A stretch of DNA of 64,000 nucleotides from an uncultured Oligoflexales bacterium (GTDB taxonomy: Bacteria; Bdellovibrionota_B; Oligoflexia; Oligoflexales; JAPPIL01). The translations under genes were made by a program, and so were the position numbers. Within the stretch, counting starts at the first letter, position 1; each line of letters begins with the position of its first letter. Positions 26,447 to 37,267 of this stretch are shown here, piece after piece. The notes beneath the pieces are model-generated. The model saw only the letters and a program-made list of their open reading frames with translations. It ran no database searches and was not told the origin of the DNA. The stretch is taken from positions 1,952,001-2,016,000 of the forward strand of contig OY282434.1 in assembly GCA_958296095.1 (NCBI GenBank). The letters run 5' to 3'.

Positions 26447-26734
26447 ATGAAGGTCAGGCCTTTGCAGGATCGCATCCTCGTCTCCAGAATTGAGGGCGAG
26501 GAAAAAACGGCTGGCGGGATCATTATCCCCGATAACGCCAAGGAAAAGCCGATGGAGGGGAAGGTTGTCGCTATCGGCAACGGCAAGGTGCTCGATGACG
26601 GTAAGGTAAGAAAACCAGAGGTCGGCGTTGGTGACCGGGTGCTGTTCAGCAAATATTCTGGTTCGGAAGTCAAGATCGATGGTGAAGAGCACCTCATTCT
26701 GCGTGAGGATGATATTCTCGGTGTCATCGAGTAG
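26447..26734 (+). CDS. groES: Co-chaperonin GroES
   Basis: A 95-residue heptameric lid of the GroEL chamber. The start is the ATG at 26447, preceded by AGGAGG (26432-26437); longer readings upstream are artefacts. Family features: [11 protein letters not shown] at the N-terminus, the mobile loop [32 protein letters not shown] and the C-terminal [12 protein letters not shown]. groEL follows 64 bases downstream in the same transcript. Confidence 0.97.
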   Translation: MKVRPLQDRILVSRIEGEEKTAGGIIIPDNAKEKPMEGKVVAIGNGKVLDDGKVRKPEVGVGDRVLFSKYSGSEVKIDGEEHLILREDDILGVIE

Positions 26735-26774
26735 TCTGTGTAGCAGGTAACCCACTTTGTTAGGTATCCAGTGA

Positions 26775-28472
<1,698 letters not shown>

Positions 28473-28499
28473 TCACCCTATCGCGTTTCAACCAACGCC

Positions 28500-28540
28500 A
28501 AGCCCTTTCCTAGTCATGCACTGGGGAGGGGCTTTTCTTT
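28500..28540 (+). terminator. Rho-independent terminator of groESL
   Basis: Inverted arms AAGCCC at 28500 and GGGCTT at 28528, extended by TTTCC/GGGGA-type pairing, followed by TTTCTTT. It lies 28 bases after the groEL stop. Element B begins immediately after it. Confidence 0.75.
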
Positions 28541-28543
28541 ATA

Positions 28544-28983
28544 ACGCGAATATCTGGTTTCGCATATCTACCTAACCAGACAAGAATTTTAGCCATAAAA
28601 TCCTATTTTGGCAAAATATACATTGAAAATCACAGATATTACTTGGAATGAAATAAACAATGGTAAACCTTCCTATTTTTCAGGGGGTCACTACAGCTAC
28701 TTGTTATCAGGACTCTCGCGGTTGCGCTGATGCTTGACCGCCGAGAGCCACATGAATGGCAGGGCGAGGCCGTACGAAAACTCGACCGCAAATACTGCCA
28801 TATTGCCACCAGTTTATTTTTTTGCACAAGGCATGTGCTTGCACCTATCTCAGGGGAGAGTTTCTCGGTAGGGCTGCGCCGTGCCAAGACAACGGAGATA
28901 CGGGCTAAGTAGTGCTTGCCTCGCGCCTTGTCGAGCAAGAACTTGAGTGCAGTGACCCCCTGAAAAAACCCGATATTCGCGTC
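28544..28983 (+). mobile_element. TIR element B (MITE-like, non-coding)
   Basis: A ~440-bp element with ends ACGCGAATATCTGG and CCGATATTCGCGTC, an inverted repeat of about 12 bases with one offset, flanked by TTATA on both sides (28539-28543 and 28984-28988). Its left ~120 bases match 4950-5070 and its right ~60 bases match 7256-7313 of element A. The interior holds one M3 palindrome (28737-28872) and an M4 unit, and no Rpn gene, so it looks like a non-autonomous derivative. The right-hand direct repeat contains the stop codon of the mltD-like gene, so the element inserted exactly at that gene's end. Confidence 0.7.
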
Positions 28984-30324
28984 TTATAGATAAGAAATCT
29001 TGATAATTTGTCCGGGATAGATGTTGGACTTCTTGAGGTTGTTGATGCGCTTGATGCTGCGGATAGAGGTGTTGTACTTGCGAGCGATGCGATAAAGACT
29101 GTCCCCCCGCCGCACGCGATGCTCAATCACACCTGCCAGTCCGGCCACCGCCCGCTTGTGCGATGGCGTAGACTTGTTACGCAGGGCCGCAATCTGCAAC
29201 AACTGCCCCGCGTAGATGCGGCTACCGCTGATGTTGTTGGCCAGCCGCAAGGAGCGCACTGAAGTATTGAAGCGCCGCGCAATAGCGTAGAGTGAATCGC
29301 CATGCCGCACCCGATAGCGCCCCTTGACCTCGCGGGCCTGCCACGACCGCAGCCGCTTCTTGCTCAGTGCTGCCAGCGTTTGCTGCCGTGCCGCACCCAA
29401 GGCCCCACATTCAGGCGGTAAACGCAACTCCACCGCACGCCGCGGATGCACCAACATACGCCGCACCGCAGGGTTGTGCTCTCTTATCTGCTTGACCGAA
29501 CACCCCGCCTTGTGGGCAATCTCACGCAAATAGACGTGCGGGGGAGTGCGGTAAAGGTGAAAATCTTGTTCGGCAAAACTGCGTGGCTGGGTTAGCGTGA
29601 AACCAAAGCGCTCCCGGTTGGCGGCAATATACATAGCGGAGATGAACTTGGGCACATAGTTGATCGTCTCGGCGGGCAGGACTTTCTGTTCAACCAATTC
29701 AAAAAAATCTCTGGTGTTGCGCTTCATGATGGCCCGCAAAACTCGCACCTCGCCGCTGTTATACGAGGCGATCGCCAACCACCACGACTGATAGACACGA
29801 TGCAAGTCCTGCAAATAAGAGATAGCTGCCGCAGTCGCACGCACCGGATCCATACGTTCATCAAGATAGCCATCGACCCGCAAGCCGTAGTGCCGTGCCG
29901 TGCGCGGCATGAATTGCCAAATGCCCACTGCCTGTGCTCGCGAGCGGGCACGATTGCGAAAACCGCTCTCGATCATCGCTAAATAATACAGCTCCTTCGG
30001 CAAGTTATGCGCTACCAGCTGCTGCTCGATAAAACTACGGTAATACTCACCCCGATTGAGAAAACGCTGAAAGCGCTCGTGCTCACGCACCGTAAAGTAA
30101 TGCAGCCACTTCTTGACCAGCGGGTGCTCGGTATAAGCAAAGGCATGCGTGGAAAAATCAGAGACAGGGGCCGCAGGTTCGATCTTTGCTCTGACCACTG
30201 GCACTGGCTCAGGGGCAAGCGGCACAGACACCGCCGCGGGCGTATCGATCCTCACGAGCATACCACTATCCGGTGTATGCATACAGGCAACGCACAACAA
30301 CAATAGCACGACGCAGGGCCGCAT
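28984..30324 (-). CDS. MltD-like membrane-bound lytic transglycosylase with two LysM domains
   Basis: Cleaves glycan strands of peptidoglycan to anhydromuropeptides. The start chosen is the ATG at 30324, with an AGGAG just upstream, giving 446 residues and an N-terminal MRPCVVLLLLCVAC signal that is probably lipidated. The SLT domain shows the catalytic E119 in YLAMIESGFRN, then GIWQFMP and AIASYNSGEV. Two LysM peptidoglycan-binding domains follow (RYRVRHGDSLYAIARRF and EHRVRRGDSLYRIARKY), the second at the extreme C-terminus. Domain order is that of MltD. Confidence 0.92.
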   Translation of the reverse strand: MRPCVVLLLLCVACMHTPDSGMLVRIDTPAAVSVPLAPEPVPVVRAKIEPAAPVSDFSTHAFAYTEHPLVKKWLHYFTVREHERFQRFLNRGEYYRSFIEQQLVAHNLPKELYYLAMIESGFRNRARSRAQAVGIWQFMPRTARHYGLRVDGYLDERMDPVRATAAAISYLQDLHRVYQSWWLAIASYNSGEVRVLRAIMKRNTRDFFELVEQKVLPAETINYVPKFISAMYIAANRERFGFTLTQPRSFAEQDFHLYRTPPHVYLREIAHKAGCSVKQIREHNPAVRRMLVHPRRAVELRLPPECGALGAARQQTLAALSKKRLRSWQAREVKGRYRVRHGDSLYAIARRFNTSVRSLRLANNISGSRIYAGQLLQIAALRNKSTPSHKRAVAGLAGVIEHRVRRGDSLYRIARKYNTSIRSIKRINNLKKSNIYPGQIIKISYL

Positions 30325-30537
30325 GGTTAATTCTCCTGCACAGACAGTTCCCGCTTCCATTATATCAGCAAGCACTGCAAAAAATCCAGCACTAGGCATA
30401 TTCATACAGGCAGAAGTCATGCTTGCCCAGCTGAGTGGTATTTCAACAAAAAAATTATGAGCAACCACTAAATTAAATTAAAATTCATCCGAACTGTGAG
30501 ATGGTTTTATAATTACTTATTTGTAGGGGAGAGGAAA

Positions 30538-31530
30538 ATGAAACACCTGTTAATTTTTGCCGTGTCTATGGCCGCGGTGTCTTGTGCAAGCGATGATGAG
30601 ATTTCTACGGTGTCGAGTTCGTCACCATCATCGAGTGATGCGGTGTCCTGTGGAGACATCTCTATCGATCGTGCCGATGTTAATCAGGACGGAGTGGTCG
30701 ACATCTTGGATCTTACCGCAACAACCTGCCACTTCGGGAAGGACTTGAGTGGGTTACAGTATGGCTATCAAGCTTTGCTCTACTTGCGTGGCGGTGTCGG
30801 GCAGCCATCAGGTGAGACCACCACCAACGAACTCTTCGGCGCTGGTTTCAGTCCCACCGTCGATTGGGATAATGCACCTCCAGGGACACTTGAGAAGGTG
30901 GAGGAAGACCGTCAAAAACACGAAAAGCGCGTCGTGCCACACGATGCTAATGGTATGCCAGTCGCTGGTGTGCTGGCAGCTTGGCCTAGTGGTGATGGGC
31001 AAAATATCCACAGCCTTAGCAGCGGTAGAACATCTGCCATTATCGACGAGCTGTTTTTCATTAAAGGCGCGGAAAACAAAAACATTCGCAAGCTGGCTTT
31101 CTTCATGGGTGAGACACTGGTCGATGATGCCGATCTTGAAGTCAGCGCACTTGCTGATACTACGATCGCTTTGCGGGCCGAACCAGCCGCCTATGCCACC
31201 GATAATGGTATTTGGATTAGGCGCACCTACTACGAGCTGACCTCGTCGATCGGCGACCCAGAGGGGGAGGACTTTAAGTTTACCAACGAGCTGCGAGAAA
31301 AAGGGGTTGAATTTATCACCGTCGATAGCGATGGCATGGTGCTGAACTATTTCAATACCAAATCACCGAGTGGCACTTGGGGCAATGGTATGCGAGGAGG
31401 CGCTCAGCCTTACTTCAGAGCCGATGTGTATCAGTTCACCTGTACTGTTGGGCAGAGAGTCTTCGCCCGCATCAAAGGTGACATCAATATTTATCAAGGC
31501 GCGTGCGAGGAATCTCAGCATGGCCACTAG
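30538..31530 (+). CDS. Lipoprotein with a dockerin-like calcium-binding repeat
   Basis: About 330 residues from the ATG at 30538, preceded by GGGGAGAGG. The signal ends in a lipobox (AAVSC), so it is a predicted lipoprotein. A serine-rich linker is followed by DVNQDGVVDILDLTA, which resembles a single type I dockerin/EF-hand calcium loop. The rest (LFFIKGAENKNIRKLAFF, WIRRTYYELTSS, GMRGGAQPYFRADVYQF) is not recognised but reads like a secreted beta-rich domain. Divergent from the mltD-like gene and convergent with the trypsin-like protease. Probably surface or periplasmic; function unknown. Confidence 0.7.
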   Translation: MKHLLIFAVSMAAVSCASDDEISTVSSSSPSSSDAVSCGDISIDRADVNQDGVVDILDLTATTCHFGKDLSGLQYGYQALLYLRGGVGQPSGETTTNELFGAGFSPTVDWDNAPPGTLEKVEEDRQKHEKRVVPHDANGMPVAGVLAAWPSGDGQNIHSLSSGRTSAIIDELFFIKGAENKNIRKLAFFMGETLVDDADLEVSALADTTIALRAEPAAYATDNGIWIRRTYYELTSSIGDPEGEDFKFTNELREKGVEFITVDSDGMVLNYFNTKSPSGTWGNGMRGGAQPYFRADVYQFTCTVGQRVFARIKGDINIYQGACEESQHGH

Positions 31531-31549
31531 TGCCCTCGCCACGCTATTG

Positions 31550-31576
31550 CCTGGGGGAGATGGAATTTCCCTCAGG
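31550..31576. terminator. Possible bidirectional hairpin between convergent genes
   Basis: CCTGGGGGA and TTTCCCTCAGG form an imperfect stem between the stops of the lipoprotein (31530) and the trypsin-like protease (31599). No T-run follows directly on either strand, so termination activity is uncertain. Confidence 0.35.
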
Positions 31577-31598
31577 CATCCGACCACCTGCCCCACAC

Positions 31599-32498
31599 TC
31601 AATCGCCCTGATAATTTTTTTCCAAAAATGCCGGGAAGTGGCGCTTGCTCATATCCATCGCGGCGGTGATATGTGGATGGCGTTGATGCAGAACTTTCAA
31701 AGCATTGTTAAGCCAGGTGTGATGCTGGCGAATGTCGATCGACCAGGTGTAGAACTTTCCTAGTGAGATCATGAAAGAATGCACCCCGATGAGGTTAAGC
31801 TGGCCCTGTTCGTCGTGCCACCACACGGGGCCGCCAGAATCACCAAAATTTATGCGGCGAAAATAGTTGGTAAATTCCAACAGGTCCGATCGTCGATAAT
31901 CATGCACTAGCTTAATCTTTGCTCGCCGGGCTCGTGCAGGTTGCTGGCCAATATCGCCGATGCCATAACCAGCGATGGTTACCTGCTCTCCGCTGAGGTC
32001 ACGTTCAGGTGAAGGAATTTTAAAATCAAATCCGTATGGCAATACCAATGGCTCTGCTAATCTGATTACCGCTAGATCTTTGAAAACAGAGAGCGGTTTG
32101 GCAAAGGTCAGCTTTCGCCAAGCCAACCGCTTAGCTTTTTTGTTGAATTGAGACAGAAAAGATTTACTGACAACAAAAGACTTGCCCTCACCAATGGCGG
32201 AGAATTCTTCGCCCGTATCGGTGATAATCTTACGATCATGTCCAACTAGCACCTTTGCCCCCCACACGCCATCGACACAGTGAGCGGCAAGCAGCACATG
32301 TTGCGGGCTAAGCAATGTTCCTGAACAGTGCCCGTGAACGAACCCATCGAGATGTTCGCTGCTAAGCCTGACCAGTACAGTGTAGCGGTTGAGAGGATCA
32401 TCACCCGCAATTATTCCCGAGCCGCCAACCTTCACCCTGGCATGCTCGGCTTCGCCACAGGCAAACAAACTCAATATGACCAGAAATCTCTTAAACAT
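31599..32498 (-). CDS. Trypsin-like (S1) serine protease, lipoprotein
   Basis: A 299-residue protein from the ATG at 32498 (AAGGAAAG upstream). Signal with lipobox LFAC, so probably outer-membrane or surface anchored. The chymotrypsin-fold triad is complete: H73 in LLAAHCVDG, D140 in FKDLAVIRL, S220 in INFGDSGGPVW. GHCSGTLLSPQHVLLAAHC supplies the cysteine pair and first strands. The upstream lipoprotein's TAA ends one base before this ATG, so the two are coupled. Confidence 0.9.
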   Translation of the reverse strand: MFKRFLVILSLFACGEAEHARVKVGGSGIIAGDDPLNRYTVLVRLSSEHLDGFVHGHCSGTLLSPQHVLLAAHCVDGVWGAKVLVGHDRKIITDTGEEFSAIGEGKSFVVSKSFLSQFNKKAKRLAWRKLTFAKPLSVFKDLAVIRLAEPLVLPYGFDFKIPSPERDLSGEQVTIAGYGIGDIGQQPARARRAKIKLVHDYRRSDLLEFTNYFRRINFGDSGGPVWWHDEQGQLNLIGVHSFMISLGKFYTWSIDIRQHHTWLNNALKVLHQRHPHITAAMDMSKRHFPAFLEKNYQGD

Positions 32499-32499
32499 G

Positions 32500-33222
32500 T
32501 TACTTTCCTTCCTTAGCCGCTGGCTTTTGTTGGTTACCTGTCGGCAACTCCGGCGTGGCGGGACATTGCATTGCATCCCGCGACTCAAGCCAGCTAAAAT
32601 TTTTGTGCAAACGCTCCAGTTCATCTGCCGACGCATCGTGTAGATGTGGAGAGACTAGCTTTCTGCTGGTAAGACCAGCTGCCTTAGTGCCTGAACGTGC
32701 GAAAAGATATGCCCCCGCTTGAAGCGCCATCCCGACCCCACAAGTCACCACCGCGAGCTTGGCCAGCGGGGCTGCTCTCAATACAGCTTTAGAGCCATTG
32801 ATAATTACCGTCTCGACGTTGTGAAACAGAAACAAAGTTGACGACACATAACAGACCCCCGCCAATGGTGCGAAGACAGGGTTGGATAGCAAGTGGGAAG
32901 CGATATTACTCTCCTTTGTCGCTGCGAGTAAGCTCCGATGCACATCCTTTTGCGAGAGCGTGCGCGGTGTCAACAGCTTGCTGTCTTGTGCCAACTCTTG
33001 CACTACCCTCTCACCTGTCAGCGATACCTCAGCGGCAACATCCCCGCCGTAGAAACAATGTTGTCCATTGGGCTGCCTGGTCGCGAAAATTACAGATTTT
33101 CTCCCCCCTGCACCTTCGCCGTCGACGAGATGGCGGACGCTCCCATCATTACCTTGCTGCTCGCCACACGATAACACCAGCACCATAACAATAAAATACA
33201 AGTACCTCATATTCCAACACAA
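32500..33222 (-). CDS. Hypothetical lipoprotein with membrane segments, coupled to the S1 protease
   Basis: About 236-240 residues; the likely start is MRYLYFIV (ATG 33210). Signal ends in the lipobox VLSC. The mature region has two hydrophobic stretches (SNPVFAPLAGVCYVSSTLFLF, shortened here as NPVFAPLAGVCYVSS, and APLAKLAVVTCGVGMALQAG) and a lysine/proline-rich tail. No family recognised. Its stop lies one base before the protease start, and a shared transcript suggests a joint envelope function, perhaps substrate, anchor or inhibitor of the protease; that is inference only. Confidence 0.65.
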   Translation of the reverse strand: MCWNMRYLYFIVMVLVLSCGEQQGNDGSVRHLVDGEGAGGRKSVIFATRQPNGQHCFYGGDVAAEVSLTGERVVQELAQDSKLLTPRTLSQKDVHRSLLAATKESNIASHLLSNPVFAPLAGVCYVSSTLFLFHNVETVIINGSKAVLRAAPLAKLAVVTCGVGMALQAGAYLFARSGTKAAGLTSRKLVSPHLHDASADELERLHKNFSWLESRDAMQCPATPELPTGNQQKPAAKEGK

Positions 33223-33289
33223 TTAAGTTAATAAATTTGACGTTGATACTACTATACTATAAATTAAAATCATTGTCAACCCATTAATA

Positions 33290-33589
33290 TTTTATAGTTG
33301 ACGCGCTACGGATCGGGGGCAAGAGGTGGGGGCAACCGCCGAGAGGTCTGAGGGCAGGCAGAGAGGGCGCGCAGAGTGGCCTGAGAACATGCAGCGAGCT
33401 AGGAAGCGAGCGATACAAAAAGCAGCGTAGCGAGCGAAGCGAGCGATACAAAAAGCAGCGTAGCGAGCGAAGCGAGCTAGGAAGCGAGCGATACAAAAAG
33501 CAGCGTAGCGAGCGAAGCGAGGGAGCTAGAAAGCGGCAAACAGTCTCGCAAGGCGAGCGTTACAAAAAGCCGCGCAGCGCAGCGCTAAA
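33290..33589 (-). repeat. M1/M2 repeat cluster between lipoprotein and DUF805 genes
   Basis: Contains M2 (reverse of CTCAGACCTCTCGG) and three or more M1 copies in reverse orientation (AGCGAGCGATACAAAAAGC), with short GCGAAGCGA duplications between them. It begins right after the stop of the DUF805 gene and points away from it. No gene is seen in the whole 33223-33589 gap. Confidence 0.75.
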
Positions 33590-34654
33590 CTACTTGAAAG
33601 CCCCCATTGCCGCGAGGACATTGCGGTCCTCATCTTTCAGAGGGGGTGGTTTGCCGATCGGCTGGGCGAGTTCAAAGACATACCACTGTTTTGCTGGGAG
33701 AGATGCTACCAGCCGGGTGACATGTGTTTCTTTGTCTAGACTTTTAACCTGCAACTTTCGTCGTTGGGCGAGCTCGCTTTGCATAGCAGATGCCTGCTGT
33801 GTGCGCTGAATAAGTATTCTTTTCTCGGTGATGAAACCACCTATACCGAGCGTCTGCTCCTGTGACAACACTAATGCTATTGACTCTTTAACTGCCGTTT
33901 TGTCGAGGTGCAGCATATCGCGCGCGACCCCTGGCATAGCATCGACAAGTTGCTGCACATTTTCTGCCTCTCTCATATCGGAGGACGGCACTAGATAGCG
34001 CACACCGGGCACTTTGTTGATACCAGGAACAACACTCGCAACTGGCAGTAAGTTGAGAAGCGTGGTCAGGGCAAAAATAGGGTAGCACAAGATAGCCAGG
34101 GGCAGCGGTGCAGAGCCAGCAGGAGCACCGAACATGTTTTCTCCTTGCCCTCCCCTCCAAAAGCCCAGATAGACGGCTAAGGGTGCGTTAAGAAGTGGAA
34201 TTAAGCATAATAAAAACCACCAGCCACTGTGACCAAGATCATGCAAGCGCCTCACACCTAGGGCGATAAAGCTCCAGGTTAAAAAGAAAGCAAAAGCAAC
34301 CACCACGAGAAACTTAATAAGCCCTGGCAAAAACGAGATCAGCGGCAGTAAAATGTAGAACGACAGCGAGCCTAAGATAACCATACCGACCATGGCCACG
34401 ACGTAAGCTGAAACAGAAACTCGCCCCCTGAAGTTGAGCAAAAACTCTTTCAGGCCCAGCGGTCCGACCCCTACGTCGGTAGATGCCGCGACCGAACTAG
34501 GTGATCTCTGCCTGTAGTAAGTCGCCCGCGTGTGCGTAGTAGGCGGTTTGCTGCGGGGAGTAAACTGCCCTACAGGATGAATCTCCTCCCTGGCACGGGG
34601 AATATCACGCCTGCCGTTGTTGCCAGTGTTGTTCCTACCGTTATCGTAATCCAT
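33590..34654 (-). CDS. DUF805 family membrane protein with C-terminal soluble domain
   Basis: About 354 residues from ATG 34654 (GGGAG upstream). A hydrophilic, asparagine/arginine-rich N-terminus (about 80 residues) is followed by a DUF805 domain: FRGRVSVSAYV, then helices around residues 95-150, VRRLHDLGHSGWWFLL and LIPLLNAPLAVYLGFWRGG. Three to four membrane helices are expected. The C-terminal ~140 residues (VQQLVDAMPGVARDM onward) are soluble and unrecognised. DUF805 proteins are inner-membrane proteins of unknown role. The stop is followed at once by an M1 repeat. Confidence 0.8.
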   Translation of the reverse strand: MDYDNGRNNTGNNGRRDIPRAREEIHPVGQFTPRSKPPTTHTRATYYRQRSPSSVAASTDVGVGPLGLKEFLLNFRGRVSVSAYVVAMVGMVILGSLSFYILLPLISFLPGLIKFLVVVAFAFFLTWSFIALGVRRLHDLGHSGWWFLLCLIPLLNAPLAVYLGFWRGGQGENMFGAPAGSAPLPLAILCYPIFALTTLLNLLPVASVVPGINKVPGVRYLVPSSDMREAENVQQLVDAMPGVARDMLHLDKTAVKESIALVLSQEQTLGIGGFITEKRILIQRTQQASAMQSELAQRRKLQVKSLDKETHVTRLVASLPAKQWYVFELAQPIGKPPPLKDEDRNVLAAMGAFK

Positions 34655-34684
34655 TTTCTCCCTACAGCAGAGATGACCACCCAC

Positions 34685-35645
34685 AGGTACGCTCGGAATT
34701 TTTAACTAAGAACTGAGAAAAATCATAAAAAAATATATATATTAAGCTGTTATCTTCAACAATGGCTGAGCCTCAACCATCACCTCTGTTGGCCGCTGAA
34801 AAAAAGCGGGGGTGCATCTATACGGGGGCGAGGCGGAGCTAGAAAGCGGCAAAAAGTCCAGTGAGCGTAGCTAGAAAGCGGCAAACAGTCCAGCGAGCGT
34901 AGCGAGCTAGGAAGCGGCAAAAAGTCTCGCAGCGAGCGGAGCTAGCCAATGCTTAGCACAAGTCTCCGTTGTCTTGGCACGGCATACCTTGCTTAGCACA
35001 AGTCTCCGTTGTCTTGGCGAGGCGCAGCCCTACCGAGAAACCCGACCTCAACAGGTATAGGCACATGCCTTGTGTAAAAAAAATAAACTAACGGCAATAC
35101 GGCAATATTTGTGGTCGGGTTTTCGTACGGCCTCACCTCGCCGTTCATGGAGTTCTCGGTAGGCAAGAGGTGGTGGCAACCGCCGAGAGGTTTGGGGACA
35201 GGCAAATGGGTTTGGGGGCAAGGACACCACTTAGCCCGTACCTCCGTTGTCTTGGCGCGGTGCAGACCTACCGAGAAACCCGACCTCAACAGGTATAGGC
35301 ACATGCCTTGTGCAAGAGCATAATCTGACAGTAATATGGCAGTATTTGCGGTCGAGTTTTCGCACGGTCTCTCCCTGCCGTTCATGTAGCTCTCGGTGGG
35401 CAAGAGGTGGAGTCAACCGCCAAGAGGTCTGATGACAGGCAGGGAGGCCTGAGTGCAAGCCTAAACACAATACAGAGAGACTAGAGCGCAAGCAGCGAGC
35501 TAGGAAGCGAGCGTTACAAAAAAGCCTCGTAGACGAGCGGAACAAAAAGCAGCGTAGCGAGCGAAGCGAGCGAAGCGAGCGAAGCGAGCGTTACAAAAAA
35601 GCAGCGTAGCGCAGCTGGGCGAGGCGCAAGCTGAAAAAAATAAAA
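34685..35645 (-). repeat. Repeat island 5 (M1-M4, reverse orientation)
   Basis: After ~110 bases of AT-rich spacer it holds a short 36-bp-type tandem (about 34833-34930), M4 units, and two M3 palindromes in reverse orientation at 35029-35164 and 35267-35401. M2 and M1 copies with GCGAAGCGA micro-duplications run to about 35625. The copy at 35267 has CTC on one inner arm and GGG on the other, pairable as RNA through a G-U wobble. No credible gene. Confidence 0.75.
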
Positions 35646-37115
35646 TTAATTTTTGGGCGTTTTTTCGATCAATGTGTCGGTTTTGGCTTTGATTTTTTTA
35701 TCTTGGTAGGCACTAGCAAAAGCTTGCAGAATTTCGGGGTCGTAGAGATCGCTTTCACCCAATAACTTCTCAAGTGCTTCTTCTTCTTGCATAAAACCTG
35801 AGTAGGTGCGCCCTGAGACCATCGCATCGAAGCTGTCAGCAATGGCAATGATGCGAGCAAAGAAGGGAATATCTTCGCCCGCGAGACCTTCGGGATAACC
35901 GGTGCCGTTCCAGCGTTCGTGATGGTAGAGAATGCCAGAGACAAAATCTGCCGAGTTAGGAATATGGGCCACTATCTCTGCACCGAGCACAGGGTGTTGT
36001 TTCATCTCTTCGTATTCGTCGCGGCGCAGTATAGAGCTTTTTTTGAGAATACTATCGGGGATGCCGATTTTGCCGACATCGTGGCACAGGGCGCTGGCAA
36101 GTAAGTTTTGTTTGGTGGTATCATCTAAACCCAAGACTTCTGCTATTGCTAGTGCATAACGTCCAACTCTTTCTGAATGCCCCATCGTGTAGGTGTCTTT
36201 TTCTTCCAGCGTGCGGGTAATGCTTTTGATCATGCTCAAACTCCAATTGTTGAGCGTGCTATGCAAGGCTAACATCTCAAAATGCGCGGCACTGCGATGC
36301 AGCAAGGCTTGTATCATTCCGAGCGCCACCATTGTTTCCTCTTGTTCGCCTTTAGTAAACTCCAAATGCACTAGCCCCACGGTTTTGCCCAGCAGTAGCG
36401 TCGGCAAGATCGCGAGGTTAGATACTCCTGCGCTGAGAAACAACACCTGTTGACGGTTAATTACCTGGGCGAGGTGGCCACTGCTGATTTTGAAATGCCC
36501 ATCTTCTTCTTGCCCATACACTTCGTAGGCCAGAGGAACTAAGCGGCGCATTTTGTCGTTCCACGTAAACAGCATAGCCCTGAGGATAGAAGCCAGGCAT
36601 TGTTTTATACAAGACAACAGTTGTCGTGCCGCGTCATCAGAGGTCGGGATGACCATCAGGTTGGCGTGATAATCGTAGATAAGCTGACGATTCGACGACT
36701 GCTTTTCGCACGTCTCGACAATTTGCTCAGGACTGATGCGCCGTAACAAAAAACCGCGTGCGGGCGGCGGGCGATTGTCAAGCTCGCACAAATCAAGAGC
36801 CAGAGATTCTTCAATGTCTTGGGCGATATTGGCAGAATATACGAATGTTAGGGTAGTTGTGCCAATCTGGAGTTGGTCGTTGTTTTTCAACACCGAATTA
36901 ACAATTTTTTCCCCGTTAAGATACGTGCCGTTCTTTGAGCCAAGATCTTGAACGATATAGGAAATGCCGCGTTTTTTTATTTTTAAGTGAAAACGTGACG
37001 CGGCTGGGTCGTCGACAACGATACCGTTAATGCTATCCCGCCCTACTACTACAGGAAAGCCCTCTAGCCGCACCCTGCCACTTTCCTTACCGCGCTGCAC
37101 CAAAAAATACGACAT
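35646..37115 (-). CDS. FHA-GAF-like-HD-GYP domain signalling protein
   Basis: A 489-residue cytoplasmic protein. The N-terminal FHA domain (about residues 1-95) shows VVVGRDSINGIVV, SRFHLKI and DLGSKNGTYLNGE, which bind phosphothreonine. The middle (about 130-290) resembles a GAF-type sensor. The C-terminus is an HD-GYP domain with LCHDVGKIGIPD near residue 345 and HHERWNGTGYPEGL, the complete motif for cyclic-di-GMP phosphodiesterase activity. It is paralogous to the protein at 45120-46616. It probably links Ser/Thr kinase signalling to second-messenger turnover; no kinase is nearby. Confidence 0.92.
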   Translation of the reverse strand: MSYFLVQRGKESGRVRLEGFPVVVGRDSINGIVVDDPAASRFHLKIKKRGISYIVQDLGSKNGTYLNGEKIVNSVLKNNDQLQIGTTTLTFVYSANIAQDIEESLALDLCELDNRPPPARGFLLRRISPEQIVETCEKQSSNRQLIYDYHANLMVIPTSDDAARQLLSCIKQCLASILRAMLFTWNDKMRRLVPLAYEVYGQEEDGHFKISSGHLAQVINRQQVLFLSAGVSNLAILPTLLLGKTVGLVHLEFTKGEQEETMVALGMIQALLHRSAAHFEMLALHSTLNNWSLSMIKSITRTLEEKDTYTMGHSERVGRYALAIAEVLGLDDTTKQNLLASALCHDVGKIGIPDSILKKSSILRRDEYEEMKQHPVLGAEIVAHIPNSADFVSGILYHHERWNGTGYPEGLAGEDIPFFARIIAIADSFDAMVSGRTYSGFMQEEEALEKLLGESDLYDPEILQAFASAYQDKKIKAKTDTLIEKTPKN

Positions 37116-37267
37116 CGGTCGATACCATAAATTTGCGTCCCTGCAGTAAGGTATCGGCTAAACTCAGCAGATATTTAGGATGTTGCACCCCGCCGCGGTG
37201 CGTTCAGGCACGGGCCAGCTGGCATGCAGCAACTGTAAGTCGCCAGCCAGCAACTGAGCCGCTTGGG
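37096..37267 (-). other. Possible frameshifted small coding remnant
   Basis: Between the FHA-HD-GYP gene and the small lipoprotein, one minus frame reads ...LAQAAQLLAGDLQLLHASW and then stops. Adding one G to the GGGG run near 37190 joins it to VQHPKYLLSLADTLLQG in the next frame. Codon choice looks coding-like, but there is no clear start and no family recognised. It may be the tail of a decayed or mis-assembled gene, or a chance reading. Confidence 0.25.
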
